Below, in pieces: positions 22,011 to 33,240 of a stretch of DNA of 64,000 nucleotides. The stretch is taken from positions 1 through 64,000 of the forward strand of contig JAGTXK010000273.1 of assembly GCA_019096195.1 (NCBI GenBank). The letters are read 5' to 3'. The stretch's first letter is position 1, and every line of letters begins with the position of its first letter. The DNA is from Boletus sp. NGJ (Eukaryota; Basidiomycota; Agaricomycetes; Boletales; Boletaceae). The notes beneath the pieces were generated by a model that had not been told where the DNA came from, did no database searches, and was given only the letters and a program-made list of their open reading frames with translations. A program made the translations under genes and the position numbers.

Positions 22011-23845
22011 CAGTGTGATATCTACATGTAATGCATTCAAACATTTCAATTAATGTCTCTCATCATGTGTACCTCAGTGACAACACAACAACCACATGGG
22101 ATATCTGATCGAAAACCTGAGGGTCCCGTAATCTGATTCTTCATGTTGCTGATCTAGTATGAGTCTAACAATCTAGGTGAGAAAAAAGTAACACGCACTG
22201 TCACATGGACCCCCGCGGGCAGGGGTTGAGATGGATTGGTGGCTTGTTGGGTCTGGTGGGACATGAGCTGATGTGACAAGCATCACTGGAAAGAGACGCA
22301 CCAGGTCGGCTTCCCTTGCGTCCGCAGCACCTTGTCCACTACGAGAAGCACCTTCGGTCGTATGTTTGCGAGTAGTGGTCTTGCCGCGCGAAGTAGTCTG
22401 TAACATGTGATGAGTCACTGCATACTACAAATCCGAGGAACAACGAACCGTTCGCCATTTAACGATTTTGTTCCTCGCCGGCTAAGATATGTTTGACACA
22501 GTGCATTCAATTGTCCTTGAAAAAAAATGCACTCACAGCCATTATTGAAGGTCCCTCTTGCCTGTCGTCCACTCTCGGTGGTGAGTAGGAAGGAGATGTA
22601 CGATCGGCAGGCTTGCGTGACTTTCCGGAAAGTTGACTGAGCCTGTGCAACACTGGATCCTTGTCGCTCTTTCTGAACCTCGTCTGGAACCACCTCTTGA
22701 CCACCCATGGTGCCCTTGGATGACTCGTGAGATTTTCTTCTCGATGTGTCCTCTGAAGTGGAGGGTGCTGGTAGGGGCATCCGACTGTGATACAACACAG
22801 GATGGGCCCAGTGGTGGTGCCTCATCGTCTTCATGAGGATCAGAAGGAGAGGCTGGGCGATGGAGCCTCCGGCAGCATCAACACGGAAGCAAGAGAAGGA
22901 TCACCAACCTCGCCATAGTTGAATTCATCAACAGGTGTGCCCGACCTTACCTCGGTCTATGCTATCGTGAGAACGTGCTTTCGAACAGGGAAACGAATAA
23001 ACTCGTACCTCCAGGAGATCACCACCGCCGGCTTCGCTGCCGCCGTCGGACTCAAGGTGACCAGGGCTCTGCCAGGATCTTCCTGATGTGAGGAAGTCAG
23101 CGAAGACTGTTTAGTGACGGAATGACAAAATCCGAACTGGTGTGGAGTCACTCACTTTACTTTTGTGGCTGCCAGATATTGAAGGCCGCTCGTCCTCGCG
23201 AGTAGATACCTATGTAGTTTGTCAACGTGAGAGTAGAATTATCCGACACACAAGGGCCAAGAAAGCACAAATACTTGCATGAAAAGGACCGTATGAGTCT
23301 GCGAGCACACTGTTGAGGTGACCAATAACAATTTTCCCGTCGTGTCGCCCAGTTCGCGAGATAGCTACTGTCCTGGGAGATGGCGATGGACCATATCTGT
23401 TCACTCTTCGTCGATGACAGGGCCAGTCCGAGAGAATGTCGACGTGTCCAGGAACGAGATCGAACGCCTCTCAAAGGTGGCGATGAATTTGCCATTGGGG
23501 GCGAGAGCGAGAGAGTGGACACCACTTGGAATGTGCAGTTCAGCGAGCTGGGACCCTGTCGACACGTCAAAAGACACTGATTTTGTCGTCATTGGATGCG
23601 GCAAAAGATTCGTTGACCGTCGCTTGACCACACACTAGGTGGAGTGGCTGGACTGAATTTGGGTGTGGTTGTGTCAATGGTGATGAGCTCGTCGCCATTG
23701 CGACTGTCGAAAATGCGGATGGAGCGACCGTAGCATACAGTGACGATTTGCTCGCCATCTGGGGAGAACTTGACTCCAGTGACAGCCTCATCATGCTTGA
23801 GTGGGCCAACAAGTCGCTCTCCAGTGTCGATTGTCCACATCAGCG
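22010..23845. repeat. Segmental duplication copy B
   Basis: Matches 18510-20345. It ends abruptly at the codon run for the WD40 segment MWTIDTGERLVG, where unrelated AT-rich sequence begins at ~23850. The break there looks like an insertion or truncation point. Confidence 0.72.
22170..23840 (-). pseudogene. WD40-repeat protein, copy B, 5'-truncated
   Basis: Read from 23840 downward: IDTGERLVGPLKHDEAVTG, FSPDGEQIVTVCYGRSIRI, FDSRNGDELITIDTTT, WSSDGQRIF, then after a frameshift VSFDVSTGSQLAELHIPSG and FIATFERRSISFLDTS. The Ser/Pro-rich tail (FPVMLVTSAHVPPDPTSH) follows around 22400-22200. The N-terminal repeats present in copy A are missing, because the copy begins in mid-gene. It cannot be expressed as a complete protein unless fused upstream. 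Confidence 0.7.
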
Positions 23846-23849
23846 AATT

Positions 23850-24750
23850 TGAAAAATTTTGAGAATATCATATAAGATAATTATAAACCTTACATTAACC
23901 ATAATCTCAATAATTATTAGCACCAGGAAGCTAATCATATATATATGCTGATATAGGTCAAAGATCATTAATAACAGCTGTAAATGTTATAACTGAGTAT
24001 CTTGAGAGCCAGTTTTTAGTGGAAAGTAGAATTCATAAGCATGATTAAAGTTTACTGTCTTCACTTAGTATTCAACTACTACTTTTTGGTCTTTACCCAT
24101 ACCAGACCATCTGATAAAGGTATGATATAGCAATACAAAGGACAATGTAATTGTCAATTATTCAGTAACTTGTGGAAATTGTAAAAGACAATCTTTATTA
24201 TTTCAGATTGAAACCTATAGAACCAATATGTAAATGGCACTGGTGTTTTGATAATATTGTGATAATAGAACTCATTCACTATATTTTGATCTTTACCCAT
24301 GCTATACCATCTGATAGGAATATAACACACATTTACATTGTTGGATGACAATGACACAAAACAGACAAGTTAATGACTAATTGATGATCTATATATTAAT
24401 TGGATTGTGTTCTTGGCTCATCAATATCTGCTAGGCAATGGAAAACTTGTGAAAGGTTTTGTCAAATTAAAAACTAGATGAAGTTTGCTATGGATCCTAT
24501 ATGGTACACAGAACTTTCTATAGAATTCTCACTCTTATCATAAATATAATGGTCACTCCAAGCAAGTAAATAGTCATCAGAATGATCAAAATATATTGGC
24601 CAGAATGTGGTGTATAATATCAGCAACCATTTGTATATATTTACAGAATAGGAGCAACACATTAGATTATTGACACGTGGTAGGTAACTTCATGTGGATG
24701 CATGGGTCCAATTCAGCAGTTACATGACCACTCATGGTGCAGGCATAGGA
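23850..24750. other. AT-rich interval with a ~55 bp direct repeat
   Basis: Very AT-rich with no convincing gene. A ~55 bp segment around 24080-24135 (TTTACCCATACCAGACCATC) recurs diverged at 24290-24345 (TTTACCCATGCTATACCATC), about 205 bp apart. It separates WD40 copy B from the DUF6698-like remnant. Confidence 0.5.
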
Positions 24751-26420
24751 CACAGCTCTGTGGAAGCCCGCTGGGAAGCCAAACATGCAACGGACAATGA
24801 AGCCACATTTTTGGGAGCATGGACAATTTCTCATTGATACCCAAAGACCTTCCTGTTGTATGGTATTAGCATTGAGTTAGAGATCAAGTTATGGTCTCAT
24901 ACCTGTCCCACCAGAGTAACAGATCCTGCACTTGGGCCTTTGCAACTGGACTGGGGGAAGCTTCGAAATAATCAATGATATTTTGGTAAAAAACCTGCAC
25001 ATCGAAATCGCTGTCCATAGATCACCAGCATGTGAAGCCCAAGAGTGCAAAACGAAGCTGTAATATCATTTGTCAGTGATGTGAACATTCCCAGGATCCT
25101 ACTAGTGAAACTTAGTGCCTGTACTGCAGCATACATGACCGCTCAAGGCTTAACAGACCGCATACCAATAAGGGAGGCAACATTAGAACGTGTGCTTTTG
25201 TCAGTGGAGGAGCGTGCGCGTCTGTATGCATCATGTGTCTCAGAATGTTCACCTGCAGATACTTCTTGAGATGAGGAAGGGGAAGTGAAGATTAGTTTGA
25301 AGGCCTGGAATCACATTCAACACAGTTCTGCTTATCCAGGAAGAAATGATTACCTTGAGTAGTAGCGTAGATTTGAAAAGACCCTTTTCTATGTCATTGG
25401 GATCATACTGATGTTCTGTATCATATAGGAACCTCGGCCATGAGTCTTCGGCTACCAGGAACTCCGGGTGGCACTCACAAATGTTTTTCCTCACTCTGAT
25501 GATCATCAATGGGATAGATGCAGGAGGGTACAACCACTTACTCGGTGTTATTCCAATCATATTCAACAGGACAGAGAAGACGTCCTGTAACATCATGATC
25601 CAACCCATGGTCAGACTTCATGCTTGATGAGATGGGCAGGTGAATAGGACCATAAAGATCGGTGAGCCAAACCATAACTTCTTTTTTCAGGCTGGAGGCA
25701 TTGTCACCCCGAGCCCCATTGCTGCCTTTTCGCAACTGGAACACGTTAGATCCATGAACTACTAGTATATTGAACTGGATATTCGTTACCTCTTTGAATA
25801 TTCACTCAAGCTCATCTGGTTCGCAACTAGTCAATTTAACCTTGATCCATGGAAAAAACTCGAGAAACCCTCAATATATGTGGTCCTGACTACAAAAATT
25901 AAATATTAGATTAATACGAAGGGCAGGTGAAACTCACCCGGGGGAATGTGGGAATGGCCCATTAGGATCGTCCTCATTATCCAAGCCTTCATTCGTGATT
26001 TCTGCCTGTCGATCATATTCGCGGATGATATTGACTGTGTTATCGAAGAGAGCGATGACTCTTCAGAATGCACATCCTTTGTTCACAATGCTGACAGAGT
26101 TTCTGTGATTATTCCGAGTTGTCAGCTAGGAATGGATTCGTCACAACTTTGGAGCTTACGATCATCTTGCTTCCTTGTTTGAGCGAAGTTGCTTGACCTT
26201 CTCTTCTAACTCCCTGATTCGGTGTTTTTCTCTAGTGACATTGTCCTGCTCTCCATTGTTTCCAACGGATGCAGGTGGAGAGCTACCTTGAGGATTAGCA
26301 GGCATAGCAGAAGATCACAGTGCAAATATGAAGTGAGGGGAAATTCGAGCAGCGAATGAGCAAGTCTCCATGGAACGATTCTTATATGGTCGGCAATCCA
26401 CTTCACCAGGAACATGAAGT
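24750..26420 (-). pseudogene. DUF6698-like fungal protein, degenerate
   Basis: Minus-strand blocks match the gene at 60659-62285 in order: KGSNGARGDNASSLKKEVM and VWLTDLYGPIHLP (25730-25630), DVTGRLLCPVEYDW, then ECHPEFLVAEDSWPRFLYD and DPNDIEKGLFKSTLLLK (25480-25370), FTSPSSSQEVSAGE, and a short C-terminal block with YRRARSSTDKSTR and VMYAAVQ (25250-25100). The N-terminal part (~26420-25800) is poorly preserved. I think the family is the Agaricomycete DUF6698 type (name from memory). Function is unknown and copies are typically numerous, as expected of a mobile-element passenger. Confidence 0.6.
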
Positions 26421-26829
26421 GACATCAGATCGCTGGCCCCAGTACACTGGCAACACATTACCTGCTGAGTATGATCCCATTATGGAAGATTGGAGCACCC
26501 AAGTTCTTTTTTTTTGGTGGCAGGCAAGTGATCAGTAACCAATAAATGATAACATTCTGCTGTAGGCAATGTAAGAGAGTCATGTTGGTTGTGCGTCCAT
26601 ATGAAACTCACGAACGGTGCACCTAATTTCCTAAGATGGGACTTAGATGGGCTGAAAATGTTGTGGCAGACTCTAAAGGGAATCATGTGAGACATGAAGA
26701 CCCCACCAAACCACTGCACAACATAAAATAAGATTTCTAGTGTTTGGTGAAAGAGAAGACATACCAGTGGCAATGGCAGATCATCCCTTACTGTTGTAAA
26801 GGGTATCACCGATGGTATAGCAAAGCTGG

Positions 26830-27600
26830 ATGTAACATTATTGCTTGATGACCACTGGCACTGGCATACAGGTCACGGAGCTGTGGGAGCTGACAAAAAG
26901 AAATTCAGGGTCCTCCTGAAGTTACCTGACATACTGTACAGCAATGCTGAAAGTTCGTTCAACATTAGCAAATTGATTCGGATAGTAACTCACGTAGACC
27001 GACCATCATGTCAATCCCAGTCGGAGACTATGGGCTTTAGGTTCTATAGCTGAAAACAGCTTGGCAAACTTGGAGGGTAAGCCGAGATGGAGGGTCAATG
27101 TAAAGCATTACCTAGTGTGACCTGGTGATGGATTACTCATATCAAAACAATAAATACTGCTATTCATTAGCACATACCCAAAGAATGGTGTCATCAGTGA
27201 GTATTTGCGCCAGCAAAAGGCTCTACAAGCCTCTAGTCACTGCATATCATCTCAGGCAATGAATTCATGCCAAGCACTATTCACTGGCCAACACAACTCG
27301 GTCACCATTGAACTTGACGCGGTATCAGAAATTGTGCAAGATCTCCCGCCGTTTGTGTGCTGTCCATCGTCAGACTGCCAAACTTGAAGCCAGACTCCAC
27401 ACCTACTACAAGTTGCTTATCGATAGCATCAGCCTGCACCAGGCCACCACAGTACGTCTTTATTTCTGTTCATTTCAAGTTCCATATATGTGGGGCTGAT
27501 ATGTCTAGTAGAACAATCGAAAAGCGAGAAGTTCAAAGTCAAGGAGGAGGGACGAGAAAAAACCTCCAAAGGCCCTGGTGAGTGCAGGTCTGGGACACGA
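26830..27600 (+). other. Short unrecognised plus-strand coding fragment
   Basis: Around 27280-27450 a frame reads basic and helical (RYQKLCKISRRLCAVHRQ, then LEARLHTYYKLLIDSIS) and is followed by a plausible donor. The rest of the interval has only short frames. It may be an exon of a decayed gene; I do not recognise it. Confidence 0.3.
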
Positions 27601-27829
27601 GAGCTCGTGCTTACCAGTACTGCATCGTGTTTGCATAGCCGCGCACAATGCCCGGAATCCGCCAGTTATTGTATCCATCTAACATCTACACCCAAACACC
27701 TGACTGTGCTCGGGCAATCGCAGAAGAAAAGGGACTGTTTTTTCGAATGGTGGGAAACAGATGAAAAATATTGGGAAAGTACAGGTGAAACAACAGATTA
27801 ATACATGTGATGCGGCACACATATCCCAA

Positions 27830-28530
27830 CTAGTAGAGTCAAGTTGGTCCCAACCACGCCATTACAATATCATGCATGGCGTCCATCATCACTTGATTCT
27901 TACAAGCAGCCTGCATCTGATTGTTCAAACATTCCATCTTGAGGGACATAAGATCAACCACCATCTGCGACTTCTCCAGCTGCTTGCTAGTGGCCACCGC
28001 CTCTGCTTGCACAGCCTCCAGAACAGCCACAGCAAGTGCCTGGCCACTTTTTGCCCAGGCAGCATCAGTTGTTGGGTCAGGGCGAATTGTGCTCATCTGG
28101 GCGTGTGTAAGTTTGATTCTGTGTTACCTGAAACAGAGATACATACAAAGTGTTCAACCTCACGGGGATCTGTGTCCATCTCACATAGCTTCTGAAGCAG
28201 TGAGGGAAATGAGGGCCCCCTTATCCATCTCTCAAAAGAAGTATCAGAGGGGGCAGACAGTGTAGTTGACGTCAAGTTGAAACCCTGAAGGTTCTGCTTT
28301 CCACGTGACCTTGGATCTTCAGAGCGAGGTGACATGGACGACTGAGGTGGTGAACCCCAGTTCATTGAGTCTGGAGGTGACAGTGATCTTGGCAGTTGAG
28401 AGGGGGAATGCATCCCCAATGAGGATTGGATTGAAGGGGAGGATGTCCTGGAAGTGTCTGGTGAATATGGATTGGCGCACAATGACGAGCTTGGACCACG
28501 CTGCCCTCAACGACTTGCTGATGCCTTGTT
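27830..28530 (-). CDS. Unrecognised protein with Ser/Pro-rich head and coiled-coil tail
   Basis: The first exon (about 28530-28130) is Ser/Pro-rich (SPDTSRTSSPSIQSSLGMHS) and then reads FERWIRGPSFPSLLQKLCEMD. A GTAACAC donor near 28120 may join to a second exon (28096-27839): AAWAKSGQALAVAVLEAVQAE and KQLEKSQMVVDLMSLKME, a long amphipathic helix. One stop lies near the N-terminus of the first exon if the start is placed at 28533. No family was recognised. It lies just downstream of, and on the same strand as, the Plavaka transposase, so it could be a passenger of that element. Confidence 0.4.
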
Positions 28531-28714
28531 ATTCATACTAGTACTACTAGTAGGATGGACAATGGGTCCTGATGCATTGGATTTTAACCGGAGATAGAAA
28601 TAGAAGTCATATGCTTAGCTGCTATCAGTTGTGATAGGAACACAGCCTTGGGGAGGCATGCACAGTTGGTCAATGCCAACAGATGCAGCTTACTAGTAGG
28701 TACAAACCAACTTA

Positions 28715-31700
28715 AAATAAAGCATCGAAATCAATCTCTCCATCGTGGTCGTCTGAAAGTCTGTCTCCATCACTTGAGTCATCCAAGTCATTGCCATCCA
28801 CCAGGTCTGAGTTGTCATCCATCTTCAGGTTCTCATTAGACTCTTCCTCTTCCTCTTCCTCTCCATCCAAGTTGGTGCTACTATTTTTGTCTGCATCGAT
28901 TTCCATTTTGTCACCACTAGTAACGTCCGATTCGCTGGTATCTTCATTCATCAGAATGAAGTTGTGACAATGCCTGATGCCAGCCCCATTGTGTCTCATA
29001 TACATGTCCCTGTTGACAAAGCTAGCAGACTCAGCTACACATATTAAAAGTAGTAGATAATTCCTTACATGTTTACATAATATGCACTCCAATCATCAAA
29101 CTTGCCTGGGGCCCGGCCAAGTGAAGGACCAGCCTTTAACAAACTAGAAGTACGCCCATCAGAGAAGACAGGAATGAGATGACACCCTCTAATAACGAGT
29201 GATGGATCTAGAAATCCAAAGGCAGCCGAGTCTGAGTCCGGCACAAAGCCAACTTTCGGTAACTGTGCGGATGTTGACCCATAGCGGTGACCAGAAACAA
29301 TGCCATACCAGCGGACCCAAAGAACTTCCACTGGAATAGGTTGTACTGATAGATTCTGTGAGTCCTCTCCACAATGACGAACGTGAGCACGAAACACCCG
29401 CAACACGCGGGCATACCAATAAGGGTGGTGGCCGTCTTCGGTTTCGCATGATAACACCATTATGTTGTTGTGAGTACGCAGATTGATTACATCTTGCTCC
29501 CTGCATATGTCGTATGTTGTGTAGTTGACCTGCATACATGCCACGGAGTAGAGGCGGCCATCAAAGATCCGCACCCTGTTGCATTGATCATCCATGAAGA
29601 TATGGTCCTCTCCTTCGAAGCTAAGATTGAGTAGATGATACAATAGGTGGTCCTTCAGCTTCACGATAAAAGACTACAATGCAATCAGCAGTGAAAGGGA
29701 GAAGATGGAAGAGAGGCACCTTTATTGCAGAATCCCCTTCGTGTTCCCCCAAAAACGAGAATATATCCACCGAGTTCCTGTGTGCGTCAGAGATAAAGTG
29801 GTGTAGTTCCGGGTCACAAGTAGGTAGTAGGTCACCGTTGACTACCTTAACTTCACTGTTTGGGTGTTGGAAATGCCTTCTTCTGGCCTCATGCTTTGCT
29901 ATCTGCAGAAGAGCGTTGTTCTTGTTCATTAGAGTGTATAATGATTTCACGAGGTGGTGCGCAAGTTCACCCTGATGAGAATGTAAGAAAATCTGTGAAA
30001 AGCAGGAGTAGCGATACACACGATCTGGGATTGTGTAGGAATCTGTAGTGCCAAATTGGACAATTGTCAGTGTGCATAATCTCCAATGGCATGGAATTTA
30101 TAGGTGTTCAGATTGAGTCCTTTTGGCTTCAGCGCAGAGGATTGTCCACTCTGGAGTGGGCCTTCAGCTTGCGCCCGATGCCAATGAGCCATATGCTCCC
30201 TTGGAAGCTCAAACGTGCGATATGTCACGGTTTCATCTCTAAGCTTCTGTAAAATGTGACTGAGTTCCCTGGAAACCTTGTCTAGGAAGGAGAGGGATGA
30301 CTCAGTGTGCATCTGGAGTTTAGCCAGCGCATGCCATTCTGTGCATCGATACAGTGCGGTTGCAAATGAGTCCATCATGGGACTTTGGAAAGAGTCCTTC
30401 AAAGGATGGGATGGAGCACTGTGACATTGTTAACTGAGATGGTCGTCAAAAAGATTTAAAGACACCTTCTTGCAAGAGGTCTTCAAAATCCCGAGCTGCT
30501 AATCTTTTCATCTCTGAGGCATTGTTTGAGAATCACCAGATGACACCACGGCCAAAGGTGGGGGTCTGTCGAAAGCTGATTGGTATTGGCTTCGGTGGTG
30601 GGAGTGTGGTTGACAAGACAACATCGACCTACCGTCCATCTAACTGGACAACTGTGTACAAAATACGTATCAGGTGGGTGAATACTGCCTTCCATGTCCC
30701 AAGCTTGAACTCATGCATGATGTCCACTACGAGCATCTGAGAAATGGTTAAAGCCAAATTTCTGGAGTTTCGCGGCGAAGGTGTTCTGGTGACAGTATGA
30801 TCAGGATGAAGGTTACGAAGAGGCCGGACACTAGACAATACCAGAGTGGGTACAAGGGACTCAAAGTCAAGCAACCACCGTACTGCAGCACCATTCACTG
30901 GTCTGCCTTGCTGGTAAATGAAGTCCCTTGCTCGCCTGACCTTGTCCAGAGTATATACCTGAAGGTTGTTAAGGCAGAACCATACGTCGCGAAGGAAGCC
31001 GGTGTTATCGAGTTTTGCCTTGGGAACCAAGCATTGGGGACAGGGATATTCACTTCCGTCATGGATCATTGCTAGGAGAACTCTATGCCACTTAGAAGTC
31101 AGCAGGTATGAGCATAGAGCAACAATAATCATGTACTTCTTGGGATAATCTACTGAATAAGTAAAAATTCTAGGATAGATCTGGTGAAGATTGCCATCAC
31201 CACATTTTAATACTATACTGTGTTCATATGCATGCAGGAATTCATCATCTAAAAGATAGTTCCAAACCGCATGCATGAGTTCCTGCCAACAATGCGTTAG
31301 TAGACCCCGGATCGCTGTTTTCATCAATGGACCAAGAGTGGTGATGAATTGCGTGATCGTGTCCGGTAACTAATATAGATGAGTGTCACATAATGGCCTG
31401 CAAAGGCTAACCACTCACCGAAGGTATAAAGGCAACGTGGTGACAGGCACCAGAAGATGGCTGGGCTTGGACGTACATCGAAATGTTTCCAAAGTGAAGA
31501 TAGAGAGGCCATGCTTTAGCTGTTCTGAACATTGCCAGTGTAGTAGCATCTGACAAAAACATCATCCCTGTGATGACTTTTTCGAGCTTGCAGTTGGGTT
31601 CATTTGGTTGCTTCTGCAAGTCATTGTGGGCTTTCAACCAGACATCAGAGGTGTACAGTTCATCAAAAACTCGTTGCTCAGTTCCATCAACAGGATGCGT

Positions 31701-32560
31701 CCAAAATCGTTTGAAAGGAAAAAGGTGAAAATGTTTGGTGTTTGGAGCAGAAAATGTGGACTTCACGACATCCACTAGAGGATGATAGAGTAAACCACTG
31801 ATAGTGAATGGCTGATGATATCTGGTGGTACCAATGGTTCGGGTAGGAACATCAATATTCACATCTACTTCTCACCAACCATCTGAAGAATGAGTCGAGT
31901 TTCTACACTCTGCATCGAGAACCGAGTTCTGAGTAGTGACACTGAATCTTGAGAGATCTTCAACTTTAAAGTCATCAGTGAGGAGGACGTCGTAAACAAG
32001 ACAATCAATCTCTTGCTGAGATTTTATAATGCTTCCTGAATATCTCCACTTCATGAGTCTGTAAATTGACATATTTGGAAAAGGCCATGGGGGAGGCAGT
32101 CCCGAGTCAGATCCTGTTTCTTCTGGTGCAAGAACTGTGGATTTGGGTGGCTGGCATCCTCTGTATGGCAGTGCATCAGGTGTAACAAATGCATTAGGAT
32201 CATATGAGGGCTGATGGAGATATTCATGAAGTATCCCAAAGACGTTGAAAGCTGTATGGATGGTGTCATGGATGTGGAGTATGACTCTTTGGATAATTGG
32301 TTGCAAAGGCGCCGAGTTTCCTGAGAGGGCTGCTACTGGGGCAGGTGGTTGGGGGAACTCGTCATGGTATCTCTTGGGTAATCGGGTGGTTCACTGTGGG
32401 CGCACTGACCAATCATTGGTGGGGCTCGAGAGTTTAGCAGTCAACTCAGGCCGCAGATGCATTGAAGGAAATGTGGAGCTCGTGGCCCCAGCAGTCAGTG
32501 CAGGACTTAGGGACCTTGACGGAGAAGGGCATGGTACTGATGAATTGTTAGATATTTCAG
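28715..32560 (-). pseudogene. Plavaka (CACTA-like) transposase, nearly complete but broken
   Basis: Family landmarks on the minus strand, in order: FNVFGILHEYLHQPSYDP (32250), PPPWPFPNMSIYRLMKW, GTTRYHQPFTISGLLYHPLV, DELYTSDVWLKAHNDLQ, VITGMMFLSDATTLAMF, AWPLYLHFGNISMYVQAQPS, HHVAFIPS plus an intron, DDEFLHAYEHSIVLKCGDG, PRIFTYSVDYPKK plus an intron, DGSEYPCPQCLVPKAKL, ESLVPTL, LVVDIMHEFKLGTWKAVFTH, TPTFGRGVIW, NNASEMKRLAARDFEDLL, and LNLNTYKFHAIGDY. The C-terminal half has ELHHFISDAHRNSVDIFSFL, LKDHLLYHLL, VNYTTYDICREQDVINLRTH, HPYWYARVL, VLWVRWYG, FGFLDPSLVIRGCHLIPVF and YYVNM. It ends in an acidic tail at 28715. Breaks include a TGA near 31870, a TGA in the GVIW segment, and frameshifts near 30740, 30400 and 30070. 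Plavaka is an EnSpm/CACTA-related superfamily of mushrooms. Confidence 0.85.
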
Positions 32561-32599
32561 TTGGCTCAATATGCCCACCACTATCCAGGAGCTAGTGGG

Positions 32600-33240
32600 A
32601 TCAAAAATCAGTGTTCAAACAACTAGTCTGAGATGCCAGTGAGGGAATTAAGACTGATCATACTAGAACAGGATGCTATTGGCTTGGTAGATACACACCT
32701 TTTGTGGTTTAACTTGAAGTTGCTCACCCTGTACCCTGGAATATGTGCCCTTTCGAGGTGTTCTCTACGCTTTTGCATACTCGAGCGCAGAGATGCTTGG
32801 TAGATCTGACAAGTTGCCCGATGTCAGTTAAGTGACCACTGGTCATCAAACAGCAGCTTTGGGCAATCACCCCCACAAAAGAATACGGCCTGGGAGACCA
32901 TGGCAGTGTAACTTGAAACCAAGAGAAATAAAATGAAAAGTGCCAGAAAACTTGAGATCTTGGCATGCATCCAAGTGTTGACTCAGAGTACTAGTAGTAG
33001 TATGCTCCTTTGAAGTGAAGACTCCGAGTTGGAGGTTACAGAGTAAAAATAGTTCAAGTTGAGACTAGTATTACTCCAAGTCCTACTAGCAAAACATGTA
33101 TTACATGTAAGTATGTAGTATGCACGTGCTCGTACTAGTATACTAGCATGGAGAAATTGAATACTGTCTCTGCAACAGCAGCAACATGATGAGGTTGTGT
33201 GCAACCAATACTAACTAGGGGTCGTCAAAGACAACCAGGA
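32600..33240. other. Gene-free interval with ACTAGTA-type motifs (possible Plavaka subterminal region)
   Basis: No gene seen. Between about 32985 and 33150 the palindromic core ACTAGT recurs (GAGTACTAGTAGTAGTATG, GACTAGTATTACTCC, CGTACTAGTATACTAGC). A similar cluster lies on the other side of the transposase at 28537-28556 and 28690. Subterminal repeats of a short motif on both sides are typical for CACTA-type elements. Confidence 0.45.
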
